Below are positions 1 to 8,645 of a DNA stretch of 60,467 nt, in pieces. Location of the stretch: contig JAFAKE010000048.1 of the NCBI GenBank assembly GCA_019235715.1, positions 1-60,467 on the forward strand. The letters run 5' to 3'. Position 1 is the first letter of the stretch. Every line of letters starts with the position of its first letter. The notes beneath the pieces are model-generated. The model did not search any database. It saw nothing but the letters and a program-made list of their open reading frames with translations, and was not told the DNA's origin. A program made the position numbers and the translations under genes. The DNA is from Vulcanimicrobiota bacterium. Lineage in GTDB: Bacteria; Vulcanimicrobiota; Vulcanimicrobiia; Eremiobacterales; Eremiobacteraceae.

Positions 1-2190
1 TTGACGTTCGCCCCTGACACGCAAGTACCGCGCGACCAGATCACATCGATCTCCGTGCGCGATGCCGCCGGAGACGTCATCGCCTCGCTCGAGCGCGGTT
101 TGATCTCCGCGGGCGGCATCGACTGCACGGTCCAGCTCAGCTTCAAAGAGCCCATCATGGACGGCGCCGCGGTGCGCGGCTTCCTGGTGGCCTGCACCAT
201 CAAGAGCTTGAGCGCGACGGCCGGCCATTTCGCCCTGCAAGCCACCCCGCATCCGTCGCTGGAGTTCGTCGACGTCGCACCGGTCGCACTCGAACCCGGA
301 CAAACGCAAACCGTCGCCGTGCCCATCCTGTGGAACCGCGCGGTCAAAGACTCGCTCGGCAACAATCATCCGTTCGTCGTCGAGATCGGCGTCGCCGTTT
401 CGCAAGGTAAGCGGTCCGGGCGATTGCCGTGGGATACGATAGAGAGCAAACTTTCTCAGTACACGCCGCCACCGGCCGCACAGGCCGCGCCGGTTACGCC
501 GCCGCCGCTTGCACCTGCCGCGCAGCCCGCGCAGGCGCTGTACGAAGCGGCACCATATGAGCCCGATCCGCAGGAAGCGCTGCCTTTCTTTGAGACATCT
601 GCGCCCGCAGCGGCGCCCCCCGCACCACAACCGCCGCCCACCCCGCAACCGCCGCCCACCCCGCAAGCGCCGCCTGCACCATCTGTGCCTGCGCCGCCCC
701 CCGCGCCATACGTACAGCCAACGGCACAGGCGCCGTACGTTCAACCGCCCGCCGCACAGCCGCCGCCGGTTCAATATCCGTCGCCGCCGCCGGCGCCGTA
801 CTACTCCCTGCCTCCTGACGCAGCGCCCGCAGTTCCGCCATCATACGCGGACGCTCAACAGTACGCCTCAACGCCGCCTGCGCCGATGGCGCCGCCACCG
901 GCAGCCCCGCCTGATGTGCGCCCGCCGGAGACGGACGATGCGCTGATGTCACTGCTTGTCGGCAAACCTGTGTCGCCGCCGCCGGGCTGGCGCGGACCTG
1001 GGCGCGACGCACCGGATGCGCCGACACAACAGCCATCGATTTTCGCGCGCACGCCGCCAACGGTAGCGCGACCGACTCAACCTGGAGCGCAGGCGCCTGC
1101 ACCGCCAGCACCTATGCCTCCTCAGCCGACGCCGCCGCCATCGCCGCCGTCGCCTCGACCGCAACCGCCGCCGCCCGCGAATGCGCCGCCGGCGGGATCG
1201 GTGCCGCCGCCGTGGATGCCGCCGGTGGCGCCGCCGCGACCGGCCGCGCAATCAAGCGATGCTGCGCCGCAGCCATATCGCCGGACGTACACGCCGCCGA
1301 ACGCCGTCGCTGAAGAGCAACCCGCGGAAGCCCCTGCAGGCGAGGAAGAGGGGATCTTCGGCGAATCTCCGCTTGAGTCGTCAGTCGTCGGACCGCCGCC
1401 ATCGCTTGCGCGCGCGACCGAGATGAGCCGAGAGCAGCAACGAGTGAGTCCGCGCCGCACCATCGATATGCCCGAACCTCCGCCTCAGCGTTCGCACGAA
1501 GGACAGCTCGCGAGTCTCGTCATCGGCGGCACAGCGATCATCGCCATCGCGCTCATGGTATTCTTCTATCTGCGTTCGACAGTCGCGGCGCCGCCCGCGC
1601 AGGTGAGTGCGACCGCGACCGCGGCGTCAACCGTGCCGCCGGCAGTCGTGTTGGAAACGCCGCGGCCGGCGCCGAGCATCGTGCATCGTGCGAACACGTC
1701 CCCTGCGCCCAGCGCCCGCGCGCCTAGCGTCGTCCCGAGCGTCGCGCCGTCTGCCGCTGCGCACGCTGCAGCACAGGCCGCACAACAAGCGGTGTCGACG
1801 ACGGCGCCGACGCCGCGCCCCGCGCCGACCAGACAGGTCGCGCTTGCGCCGAAACCTGCGCACAAGCCCGCAGCGCGTCCGACCCGCCGTCCAATTCCGG
1901 CCAATCCAAACCTTATCGTCTCAATGCAAGGAATCGACGCGCACTACGGAATGGGCGGCCACGTCGTCCGCGTGCTGTGGGGCGCGGCCGGTCAAGCATC
2001 AGCGCTGGTGCAGCTCACGGACGAACATGGTTCGGTGCTCAGCCAAACAGACGTGCCTGGAACGAGACAAACGGCCGTGCTCTACGTCCCGCGCGCGTAC
2101 CGCGGTTCAGTCGTGGTGCAAGTCGTTTCCATAGGAGCCCAAGGGGAGCGCGTCACACAGTCGATGTCGTTGCCCGCCTTCGGGCGCTGA
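1..2190 (+). CDS. Proline-rich single-pass membrane protein, unknown function (5' end may be cut)
   Basis: I do not recognise the family. Residues 1-150 alternate hydrophobic and polar positions like a beta-sandwich domain. They are followed by about 340 residues of Pro/Ala-rich low-complexity sequence (about 155-490), one transmembrane helix at about 502-526 (LVIGGTAIIAIALMVFFYL), a second Ala/Pro linker, and a beta-rich C-terminal domain (about 630-729). The likely topology is a long disordered cytoplasmic N-terminal arm and an exported C-terminal domain, which is inference. The first codon is a TTG at base 1, so the real start may lie outside the window. The stop is followed 35 bases later by a DUF4126 gene on the same strand. 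The Pro-rich arm could be a scaffold or wall-spanning segment. Composition alone does not decide this. Confidence 0.6.
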   Translation: MTFAPDTQVPRDQITSISVRDAAGDVIASLERGLISAGGIDCTVQLSFKEPIMDGAAVRGFLVACTIKSLSATAGHFALQATPHPSLEFVDVAPVALEPGQTQTVAVPILWNRAVKDSLGNNHPFVVEIGVAVSQGKRSGRLPWDTIESKLSQYTPPPAAQAAPVTPPPLAPAAQPAQALYEAAPYEPDPQEALPFFETSAPAAAPPAPQPPPTPQPPPTPQAPPAPSVPAPPPAPYVQPTAQAPYVQPPAAQPPPVQYPSPPPAPYYSLPPDAAPAVPPSYADAQQYASTPPAPMAPPPAAPPDVRPPETDDALMSLLVGKPVSPPPGWRGPGRDAPDAPTQQPSIFARTPPTVARPTQPGAQAPAPPAPMPPQPTPPPSPPSPRPQPPPPANAPPAGSVPPPWMPPVAPPRPAAQSSDAAPQPYRRTYTPPNAVAEEQPAEAPAGEEEGIFGESPLESSVVGPPPSLARATEMSREQQRVSPRRTIDMPEPPPQRSHEGQLASLVIGGTAIIAIALMVFFYLRSTVAAPPAQVSATATAASTVPPAVVLETPRPAPSIVHRANTSPAPSARAPSVVPSVAPSAAAHAAAQAAQQAVSTTAPTPRPAPTRQVALAPKPAHKPAARPTRRPIPANPNLIVSMQGIDAHYGMGGHVVRVLWGAAGQASALVQLTDEHGSVLSQTDVPGTRQTAVLYVPRAYRGSVVVQVVSIGAQGERVTQSMSLPAFGR
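628..663 (+). repeat. Two tandem 18-bp repeats within the proline-rich ORF
   Basis: Two identical 18-base units (caaccgccgcccaccccg) lie head to tail at 628-645 and 646-663. A degenerate third copy starts at 664. Each unit encodes a QPPPTP hexapeptide. In-frame slippage at such units would change the length of the Pro-rich arm. Confidence 0.85.
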
Positions 2191-2225
2191 AACAGCGCAG
2201 GCCTGTCCAAGGTATTTGAAGTCTG

Positions 2226-2807
2226 ATGGATGCTGCGACTCAATACGCGCTCGCGTACGCGTTGACGACGACCGCCGGTCTACGCGGATTTCTCACGCTT
2301 TTCGCCGCGTCGGTTGCGGCGCACTATCACGTCATCCATCCGAGCCCTGCGTTCTTGTGGCTGGGCGATACGGGCACGGTCATCGTCTTGGGCGTTTTCG
2401 CGTTGCTCGAGCTCGCCGCCGACAAACTGCCGGTGCTCGATCACGCACTGCACGCGGTCTCGTTTGCGGCGCGGCCGGTCGCGGCGGCGATTCTCGTGGG
2501 CGGCACCGTCAACACGAGCAGTCCAGGCGAGCTGGCCGGCCTGATGGTCGCGGGTGCGCTCAACACGCTCGTGGTGCACACGTCCTCGGCGACGGCACGC
2601 GCGGCTTCGTCCGCGACGACGCTCGGAATTGCGAACCCTGCGCTGAGCATCATCGAAGACGTCATCGCGATCGGCGGATTGATCTTGTCGTTTGCCGCGC
2701 CGATCCTGGCCGCGATCTTGGCGCTGATCTTTGTGGTCTGCTTAATCCTGATCGGGAGGCGTTTATGGATGACCGCCCGCGAACGATCTACGTCAAAAGC
2801 TTATTGA
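2226..2807 (+). CDS. DUF4126 family membrane protein
   Basis: A 193-residue integral membrane protein with about five hydrophobic segments. It has the features I associate with DUF4126: an N-terminal TTAGLRGFLTLFAAS segment (small residues then GLR), ELAADKLPVLDHALH in the second helix region (E..ADK.P.D), a following ARPVAAAILVGG segment, and a short basic tail. The biochemical role of the family is unknown. The ATG at 2226 gives a start right at the first hydrophobic segment. The last 20 bases overlap, tail to tail, the end of the minus-strand acetyltransferase gene. Confidence 0.8.
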   Translation: MDAATQYALAYALTTTAGLRGFLTLFAASVAAHYHVIHPSPAFLWLGDTGTVIVLGVFALLELAADKLPVLDHALHAVSFAARPVAAAILVGGTVNTSSPGELAGLMVAGALNTLVVHTSSATARAASSATTLGIANPALSIIEDVIAIGGLILSFAAPILAAILALIFVVCLILIGRRLWMTARERSTSKAY

Positions 2808-3294
2808 AGTGGAATTCGACGCTGTTGCTGAGATCGTGCAGTTCTCGCGTGTCGGGTAGACGCGCGTAACCGAGCCGCTCGTAGAGCCGGTGCGCATCGA
2901 GAAAGCGCGTGTCGCTCCATAATTCGATGAAGCGCGCCTCGCGCCGCCTCGCCTCGTCTTCGATCAACCGCACGAACGCGGTCCCCAATCCCATGCGGCG
3001 CGCGCTCTTGGCGACGTAGAGATGCTTGAGCTCGATTCCCGGGCCCTCATGCGCCGGCGCTAGACCCCCGCAGCCGACAAGCACGCCATCGCGGTGCGCG
3101 GTCCAAAAGCGCCCATTCATCTCGGCGAAGGCGGATGCGATTGCGCGCAGCTGCGGCATCTCGCCGTCGACATCGAGCACGCAGCCTGGATACTCCGCGA
3201 ATGTCGCATCGATCAACTCGATGAGCCCGGCCGCATCGTCGTCGCGCGCGTCTCGTATCGTGAGCGAGGCATCGAGCGCTGGATGGTCTATCAT
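2788..3294 (-). CDS. GNAT family N-acetyltransferase
   Basis: A 168-residue GNAT-fold acetyltransferase. It begins with the usual LTIRDARDDDAAGLIEL strand/helix. The acetyl-CoA pyrophosphate loop is visible as SARRMGLGTAFV (R-x-x-G-x-G/A type), and RLYERLGY is the conserved C-terminal motif. I chose the ATG at 3294 because it overlaps the stop of the upstream Nudix/SixA gene (ATGA) and gives a family-length protein. It is the last gene of the ppk operon. The substrate is unknown, and GNATs of this size can act on small molecules, tRNA or protein N-termini. Confidence 0.85.
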   Translation of the reverse strand: MIDHPALDASLTIRDARDDDAAGLIELIDATFAEYPGCVLDVDGEMPQLRAIASAFAEMNGRFWTAHRDGVLVGCGGLAPAHEGPGIELKHLYVAKSARRMGLGTAFVRLIEDEARRREARFIELWSDTRFLDAHRLYERLGYARLPDTRELHDLSNSVEFHFNKLLT

Positions 3295-4217
3295 GGCGCG
3301 GGCAGGTAACGCCCGTACAGGAACGTATCGCCGTCCGACTCGAGCACCCACGTCGAGCCCTTCTCCCAACGCAGATCGCCCTCGGTCGCCAAGCCGTCGT
3401 TGACCAGACTGGTCATGAGATCGGCGATGACGTCGCCGTGGCTGCACAGCACCGCGGGTCGCGCGCCCAGCGTCTTTATGAATGCAAGCACGTCGTCCGC
3501 ATCCGTGTTCTCGGCCAGCTGCTCGGCGCTTTCCAGAGAAAGTTTGCGCTCGCGCGCCAGCGGCTCGACCGTCTCCTTGCAGCGTACGTGCGGACTCGAC
3601 ACGATGCGCGCAAACGAAAATGCGCTCAACCGTTGGACGAGCTCTTCGGCTTGCCGCCGTCCCACCTTGTTCAGCGGCCGCAATTCATCGGGCTCTGGCC
3701 ATTCGCCACGCGCCAGCGCCTTGGCATGGCGCACGAGATAGATCGTCGAGCTCGTCTGGTTGCGCAGCGACGCCCGGCCGCGGCGCTCGCCGCCCGCCGA
3801 GATCAAGGCGCCGTCGATCTCGCCTAAACCGCGCAGCAGCGCGCGATCGTGGTTGTAGCTGAGCAGCGACGAGGCTTGCTTTATCGTCACCCAGCGCAGC
3901 TCGTCGACCTCGCGGCTCGGACGGAAATGCCCCTCGAGCGCGCGCATGACCCAATAGTGAACGACTTTGCGGCGCCCGCGATGGTCGTCGTATTTCGTGC
4001 TGCCGAGCGCGCGCTCGAGCCGGCAGCGCAAGCCGGTCTCTTCTTCGACCTCGCGGATCGCGGTGTGCTCCTCGCGTTCGCCGACCTGCAGCTTGCCTTT
4101 GGGGAACGTCCAGTCATCATATGATGGACGGTGGACGACGACGAGTTCTACTTGACCTTCAGGTTGTTGACGGAGGATGATGCCGCCGGCTGCGCGGACG
4201 ACACCGTTCACATCCAC
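3291..4217 (-). CDS. Nudix hydrolase-histidine phosphatase fusion (MutT1-like)
   Basis: A two-domain protein of 308 aa. Residues 5-135 form a Nudix hydrolase with a complete Nudix box at about 41-63 (G-x5-E-x7-REVEEETGL), which binds the metal and cleaves nucleoside diphosphate-X substrates. Residues 155-308 form a SixA/phosphoglycerate-mutase-like histidine phosphatase, with the phosphoacceptor motif LVRHAKA (about 161-167) and the second catalytic SHGD (about 259-262). The same fusion, next to ppk, is known from mycobacterial MutT1, which hydrolyses 8-oxo-GTP and diadenosine polyphosphates. Those activities are inference here. The 5' end overlaps the CYTH-CHAD stop by 10 bases and the 3' end overlaps the GNAT start (ATGA), so translation is probably coupled. 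Confidence 0.9.
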   Translation of the reverse strand: MDVNGVVRAAGGIILRQQPEGQVELVVVHRPSYDDWTFPKGKLQVGEREEHTAIREVEEETGLRCRLERALGSTKYDDHRGRRKVVHYWVMRALEGHFRPSREVDELRWVTIKQASSLLSYNHDRALLRGLGEIDGALISAGGERRGRASLRNQTSSTIYLVRHAKALARGEWPEPDELRPLNKVGRRQAEELVQRLSAFSFARIVSSPHVRCKETVEPLARERKLSLESAEQLAENTDADDVLAFIKTLGARPAVLCSHGDVIADLMTSLVNDGLATEGDLRWEKGSTWVLESDGDTFLYGRYLPAP

Positions 4218-5692
4218 GCGCGCATCTTCTTCCGGTCAAACTTGCGCCAGCATTGCTGCCACTGGTTGCGCGCCTTGGTCGAGGCGGTATGCGCGAGCGC
4301 GCTGAAGTGGCCGGCGACAAACGTCAGATTGCCCGTGCACGCATGATCGCGGAGCCACTGCATCGCGACAACCGCGTCATGCTGCTCGCCGAGCACGCTT
4401 TGGAGATCGGCCGCCGCTTTGGCGAAGCTGCGTGCGCCCTTGCCGATGATCGGCGAGACCGCTTCGGCGGCATAACGGCAGCGTTTGGTGCGGATGCGCA
4501 GCTTATGCAGCTGCTTATCCTCCGGATCAGTGCCGAAGTCGTCGACTTTCGATTTCACGTTGCGCCACAGGCTTGCGACCAGCGGAGGCAAGGTCAGGGC
4601 GCCCGCCTCAGCAGCGATGGGCGCAAGCTGTGGGGTCCGGGCCGAATCGACAAGCCGCTTGAGCAGCTCGACATAGCGCGCGGCGTGGATGGTCTCTTTA
4701 AGGCGTTTCATCGCAGCATCGCGCTGAGCGGCGAGCAGCGCGAGGATCTTTGCACCGGCATTCCGGTCCTGCGGCGGCAATCCGTCCGCATATCGACGCA
4801 GCCGTTCCATAAGCACGTCGGCATCTCGCACGCCGCCTAACTCGTCGCCGAGCCAGCCGAGCTCCTGCCGCAACGAGACGGCCCACTCGATGTCCATCAG
4901 CGGCAGGAAGGTGCGCAGATGCGAGCGCAGCCGACGGACCGCGACGCGGGCTTGGTGCACGTCCTCCGTGTCGCTGGCCAAGCGGATGCCGGCGTCGTGA
5001 CGCAGCAGGCGCGTCGCCGACTGCACGAGCGCGCGCCGCAGTGCAGCGCCGGCGGTCGCCTCGGGCGCCAATTCCTCACATTCGAGTTCCGGCGCGCGTT
5101 GCGCGCGCGCTCCCAATGCACGCACGACCTTCGGCGTCGGATTGGGCGAGCCGGCGCCGGCGACCGACAGCCGCTCGACGATCGCCGGCAAGAGCGAGTC
5201 CGATGCGGCATCTTTGAGCTCGACCTCGATCTCGCGGAACCGTCCGGCGACCTTGCGCCCCTCGACGACGGCGACTTCATCTTTCACCGTTTCGGCCAAG
5301 GGCGATCCGTCGCTCCCCTTCAGCGTCACCATTTGCCGCTTGGTGCGCAGGCGCGCGACCGGGTGCACGGCGCTGCGCCGCAAGTAGGCGGTGAGCAGAT
5401 CGAGCGCTTCGGGCGGCGGAGTGTTCGGCGAGCCTTTGAATTCGTGCTCGCCGCGAACGAGCAGATCGCCGTTCGAGCTCTCCTCGCTCGGGAGTTTGAC
5501 GGTCCAACCCTGCCCGATGCGATAGCGCAAGCTGCAGCCCCAACGCGTCAGGCGCAAATCGCGCGTATCGAAATACGTCGTCTTGAGTTTTTCGACGCTC
5601 TCATCGGCGCTAGCGACGTCCGCCGTCACCTGGCGCAGATCAGGGAGCACAAAGCCTGGCGGGGCTTCTAGTTTAAGCTCGCGCTCAAGCAC
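4208..5692 (-). CDS. CYTH-CHAD domain protein (putative triphosphatase, polyphosphate-associated)
   Basis: A 494-residue protein. The N-terminal CYTH domain (about 1-205) opens with the signature E-x-E-x-K in MLERELKLE and has charged strands that would line a triphosphate-binding tunnel. The C-terminal CHAD domain (about 215-480) is helical and rich in conserved His/Arg, including DVHQARVAVRRLRSHLRTF and LHKLRIRTKRCRYAAE, which form the basic surface that binds polyphosphate. CYTH enzymes hydrolyse inorganic triphosphate or ThTP. CHAD proteins bind polyP granules. The start is GTG at 5692, overlapping the ppk stop by 8 bases. Its place directly after ppk supports a polyphosphate role. Confidence 0.92.
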   Translation of the reverse strand: MLERELKLEAPPGFVLPDLRQVTADVASADESVEKLKTTYFDTRDLRLTRWGCSLRYRIGQGWTVKLPSEESSNGDLLVRGEHEFKGSPNTPPPEALDLLTAYLRRSAVHPVARLRTKRQMVTLKGSDGSPLAETVKDEVAVVEGRKVAGRFREIEVELKDAASDSLLPAIVERLSVAGAGSPNPTPKVVRALGARAQRAPELECEELAPEATAGAALRRALVQSATRLLRHDAGIRLASDTEDVHQARVAVRRLRSHLRTFLPLMDIEWAVSLRQELGWLGDELGGVRDADVLMERLRRYADGLPPQDRNAGAKILALLAAQRDAAMKRLKETIHAARYVELLKRLVDSARTPQLAPIAAEAGALTLPPLVASLWRNVKSKVDDFGTDPEDKQLHKLRIRTKRCRYAAEAVSPIIGKGARSFAKAAADLQSVLGEQHDAVVAMQWLRDHACTGNLTFVAGHFSALAHTASTKARNQWQQCWRKFDRKKMRAWM

Positions 5693-7739
5693 TGACGTCG
5701 ACTGGCGTATGCGCTTGCAGGCGCGCGAGCGCGAGTTCCTGCAGCCGGCGATGCGTGTTGATGTTGTGCACGGTAGGTACCTTATGCCACACGCCGTCGG
5801 CGTCTAACGTCCATGCGAGCGCATCGTCGGCGAGGTTCACGTCGAGAATCTCTTGCAGCCGCGATTGCAGCAGCGGATCCGTCACGGGGATCACGGCTTC
5901 GACGCGGCGGTCGAGATTGCGCTGCATGACGTCGGCCGAGCCGATGAAGTAATCCGCGCCGCGTTCGTCGCTCCCGAAGCGCATGATGCGCGAATGTTCC
6001 AGGTAGCGCCCGACGATCGAGCGCACGCGGATGTTCTCCGACAGTCCCGGTACTCCAGGCTGCAGGCAGCAGATGCCGCGCACGACAGCGTCGATCTGCG
6101 TGCCGGCGGACGACGCGTTGTACAGCGCTTGAATGATGGTCGGATCGACGAGGTTGTTCACCTTGAGAACGATTCTGCCATCCGGTGCATCGGTTTCGCG
6201 CTTGATGAGCTCGAGCAGGGCAGGGCGCAGCGTTCCGGGCGCGACGAGCAGCTTTGTGTAGCGGCTTTGCTTGCTGTAACCCGTCAGATAATTGAAGAGC
6301 TCGGTGAGATCCGAACCGAGTGCGGGATCGGCCGACAGAATGCCGATGTCTTCGTACAGGCGCGCCGTCGTCGGATTGTAATTGCCCGTGCCCACGTGGC
6401 AGTAGCGCTTGATGCCCGAACGCTCTTGGCGCACGACGAGCGTGATCTTGGCGTGCGTCTTCAGTCCGACGATGCCGTACACGACGTGCACGCCTGCCTC
6501 TTCCAACGCGCGCGCGAAATTGATGTTCGTCGCCTCATCGAAGCGCGCGGTCACTTCCACCAACGCCACCACTTGTTTGCCGGCCTCGGCTGCGCGGATA
6601 AGCGATTTGATGATGGGGCTGTCGACGCCGGTCCGGTACAGCGTCTGCTTGATCGCCATGACGCGCGGGTCGCGCGCGGCTTGATCGACGAACGCTTCCA
6701 CCGACGTCAGAAACGAATCGTACGGATGATGGACCAGGATGTCGCCTTGGCGCAGCACGCGGAACAAGTGGGTCGCTTGATCGGGACTAGACGCGAGTTG
6801 CGGCGGAGTGAGCGGCAGCCACGGCTCGTACTTGAGCGCAGGCTTTTCAAGATCGGCGATTCCCCACAAGCCGCCCAGGTCCAGCGGACCGTTGACGACG
6901 TAGATGTCTGAGTCGTCAAGCTCGAGCTCGCGCGCCAACAGGTTGCGCACGCTGTCGGACATCGCCCCCTCGATCTCCAAGCGCACGGCGTCTGGCGAGC
7001 GCCGGCGCATGCGCAGCACGGATTCGACCGCCTCGAGCAGGTCTTCGGCCTCATCTTCTTTGAGCGCGAAGTCCGCGTTGCGCGTGATGCGAAAGACGTA
7101 ACGTTCGACGACTTCCATGCCGGGGAACAGCGCCGACAGGTGCGCGGCGATGATCTGCTCGATCGGCACGAAGCGCTCGCCGTCGGGCATGCGCACGAAG
7201 CGCGGCAGCAGCGGCGGGACCTTCAGGCGCGCGATGCGGGGTTCGGCTTGCGCGGGATCGGCGACGACGACCGCGAGGTTGAGCGACAGGTTCGAGATGT
7301 ACGGGAACGGATGGCCGGGATCGACCGCCAGCGGCGTGAGCACCGGGAAGATCTGGTCGTAGAACATCTTGTCGAGATGCTCGCGATCGGCATCGCCGAG
7401 CGCATCCCAATTCGTGAAGCGGATGCCCGCCTTTTCGAGCGCAGGCGTGAGCTGCTGCGTGAAGATGCGCGCGCTGCGCGCGACGAGCTCGTCGACCCGC
7501 GGCTTGACCAGGTCGAGCTGCTCGATGATGGTCAGACCGTCGGAGCTGACGGCGCCGACGCCGGCGCTCAGCTGCTCCTGCAGCCCGCCGATCCGCACCT
7601 GGAAGAACTCATCCAGATTGCGGCTGAAGATCGCGAGAAAGCGCACGCGCTCAAGCAGTGGCACTGCCTCATTCTCAGCCAGTGCCAGCACGCGATCGTC
7701 AAAATCAAGCCAGGAGAGGTCCCGATTGAGGTACTTCAT
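5685..7739 (-). CDS. ppk1: Polyphosphate kinase 1
   Basis: A 684-residue PPK1, full length for the family. PPK1 reversibly transfers the ATP gamma-phosphate to inorganic polyphosphate at the membrane face. Domains run in the usual order: N-terminal helical domain with YLNRDLSWLDFDDRVL, head domain, then two PLD-like C-terminal domains. The autophosphorylated histidine is in RYCHVGTGNYN (about residue 448). ERGADYFIGSADVMQRNLDRR lies in the last domain. The ATG at 7739 is preferred over the TTG one codon upstream because of the AGGA just 5' of it. It is the first gene of a four-gene coupled operon. The short AT-rich upstream region carries a tandem GGTTAA repeat, so phosphate control is possible. 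Confidence 0.97.
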   Translation of the reverse strand: MKYLNRDLSWLDFDDRVLALAENEAVPLLERVRFLAIFSRNLDEFFQVRIGGLQEQLSAGVGAVSSDGLTIIEQLDLVKPRVDELVARSARIFTQQLTPALEKAGIRFTNWDALGDADREHLDKMFYDQIFPVLTPLAVDPGHPFPYISNLSLNLAVVVADPAQAEPRIARLKVPPLLPRFVRMPDGERFVPIEQIIAAHLSALFPGMEVVERYVFRITRNADFALKEDEAEDLLEAVESVLRMRRRSPDAVRLEIEGAMSDSVRNLLARELELDDSDIYVVNGPLDLGGLWGIADLEKPALKYEPWLPLTPPQLASSPDQATHLFRVLRQGDILVHHPYDSFLTSVEAFVDQAARDPRVMAIKQTLYRTGVDSPIIKSLIRAAEAGKQVVALVEVTARFDEATNINFARALEEAGVHVVYGIVGLKTHAKITLVVRQERSGIKRYCHVGTGNYNPTTARLYEDIGILSADPALGSDLTELFNYLTGYSKQSRYTKLLVAPGTLRPALLELIKRETDAPDGRIVLKVNNLVDPTIIQALYNASSAGTQIDAVVRGICCLQPGVPGLSENIRVRSIVGRYLEHSRIMRFGSDERGADYFIGSADVMQRNLDRRVEAVIPVTDPLLQSRLQEILDVNLADDALAWTLDADGVWHKVPTVHNINTHRRLQELALARLQAHTPVDVSA

Positions 7740-7762
7740 CAAGTCCTAGACTACCAAGGGTT

Positions 7763-7774
7763 GGTTAAGGTTAA
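7763..7774 (-). promoter_or_regulatory. Tandem TTAACC repeat upstream of ppk1 (possible Pho-type operator)
   Basis: Reading towards ppk1 the sequence is GTTAACCTTAACCAACCC, two perfect head-to-tail TTAACC units in an AT-rich stretch otherwise rare in this high-GC window. The PyTTAAPyPy core resembles the repeat described for cyanobacterial Pho boxes, although the spacing here is 6 and not 11 bases. The position, about 25 bases before the ppk1 start, fits an operator or promoter element. Binding by a PhoB-like factor is inference. Confidence 0.35.
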
Positions 7775-7787
7775 CTAAACCCCGGCG

Positions 7788-7877
7788 CTAGTCCTCGGGT
7801 GCGTCCTCCAGCGCGACGTTGACGCGCAGCACGAGCGGCCCAAGCTTCATTTCGAATTTCGTTCCGGCCAGTTGCAT
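7788..7877 (-). CDS. Possible 29-aa small ORF at the end of the ABC operon
   Basis: An ATG-initiated ORF of 29 codons ending in TAG begins 4 bases after the permease stop codon (7882-7884). The predicted peptide begins MQLAGTKFEMKLG and ends in an acidic tail (ALEDAPED). It could be a short coupled gene, since the permease stop sits just upstream, or chance. I know no family. The length and the missing clear Shine-Dalgarno keep confidence low. Confidence 0.25.
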   Translation of the reverse strand: MQLAGTKFEMKLGPLVLRVNVALEDAPED

Positions 7878-7881
7878 GGCG

Positions 7882-8640
7882 TCATGCCTCCACGCGGCGC
7901 CAACGCGCTGCGGCGACACCGATGCCGACGAACGCGATCAGCGCGAGCGCGATGATATCTATTGAGATGCCGTATCCGAACGCGTAACGAACGTTGAATC
8001 GTTCGTCCATTGTCCAGAACGGGAAGTAGTTGATGGGATTCGCGAGGTTGAGGATTTTCAACGTCGTCAGTAACGGTGCGCTCAGAGGCAGCAGAGTCAG
8101 CGCGAAGAGCCCCTCGAGCACCGGCCACATCGGGCCGATGATGACGCCGCACTTCCCGCCCTGATACCCTGCGGTCAGCGCCTGCGTCAACCCGAACCAT
8201 GCCAACGGGAATGCGAGCGCGCGGACGTACGTGAGCCACGATCGCCCATCTGACGTCCACGGGATGGCATGGGTGCCGAGAATGCTTGCGACGACCCAGC
8301 CGGCCGCGAACAGAAGTACGAACACGACGACGACCGCGAGCGCGTCGAGCGCCATGATGCCCAGCGCTTGCGCGGTGCGGCCGATCGGCTTGGTCCACGT
8401 GAGCGGCAGATGGTCGTCGTTCTCGTACGAGAGGCTGCCGCCGAAGACTGATGCGAAGATCGCGCCGCCGAGCGCTGCGGCCCACGCGACCTCTGAGAGT
8501 ACGAGCGGCGCGTCGCTTGTGTCGACGCTCGTGCACCTGCACGCCAAGGCGGCGATTGCGGTGCCGATGATCACCAGCGCGCAACCGACAAGGGACCAGG
8601 CCAGCCCGGTACGGATGCGAAGCAGTTCGACAAAGAACAT
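7882..8640 (-). CDS. ABC-2 type transporter permease (second of two)
   Basis: A 252-residue integral membrane protein with about six hydrophobic segments. It starts MFFVELLRIRTGLAWSLVG and ends with a short basic tail WRRVEA. I chose the ATG at 8640, 5 bases after the preceding permease stop, because GGAGG lies just upstream inside that gene. The upstream permease has the same architecture, the same SYENDD/SQENDH-x-LTWTKP-like loop and an almost identical C-terminus (WRRLEA), so the two are paralogues from a tandem duplication. Together with the ATPase they should form a heterodimeric exporter. The substrate is unknown. In YtrA-type operons it is often a cell-envelope-active compound. Confidence 0.85.
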   Translation of the reverse strand: MFFVELLRIRTGLAWSLVGCALVIIGTAIAALACRCTSVDTSDAPLVLSEVAWAAALGGAIFASVFGGSLSYENDDHLPLTWTKPIGRTAQALGIMALDALAVVVVFVLLFAAGWVVASILGTHAIPWTSDGRSWLTYVRALAFPLAWFGLTQALTAGYQGGKCGVIIGPMWPVLEGLFALTLLPLSAPLLTTLKILNLANPINYFPFWTMDERFNVRYAFGYGISIDIIALALIAFVGIGVAAARWRRVEA

Positions 8641-8645
8641 ATGCG

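Noticed and set aside
494-1402. Several overlapping minus- and plus-strand ORFs inside the Pro-rich gene
   Set aside because: They are the alternative readings of CCG/GCC-rich codons and give Arg- or Ala-only proteins.
5853-6911. 352-codon plus-strand ORF opposite ppk1
   Set aside because: Antisense shadow of a strongly conserved gene with Arg/Asp/His-rich translation.
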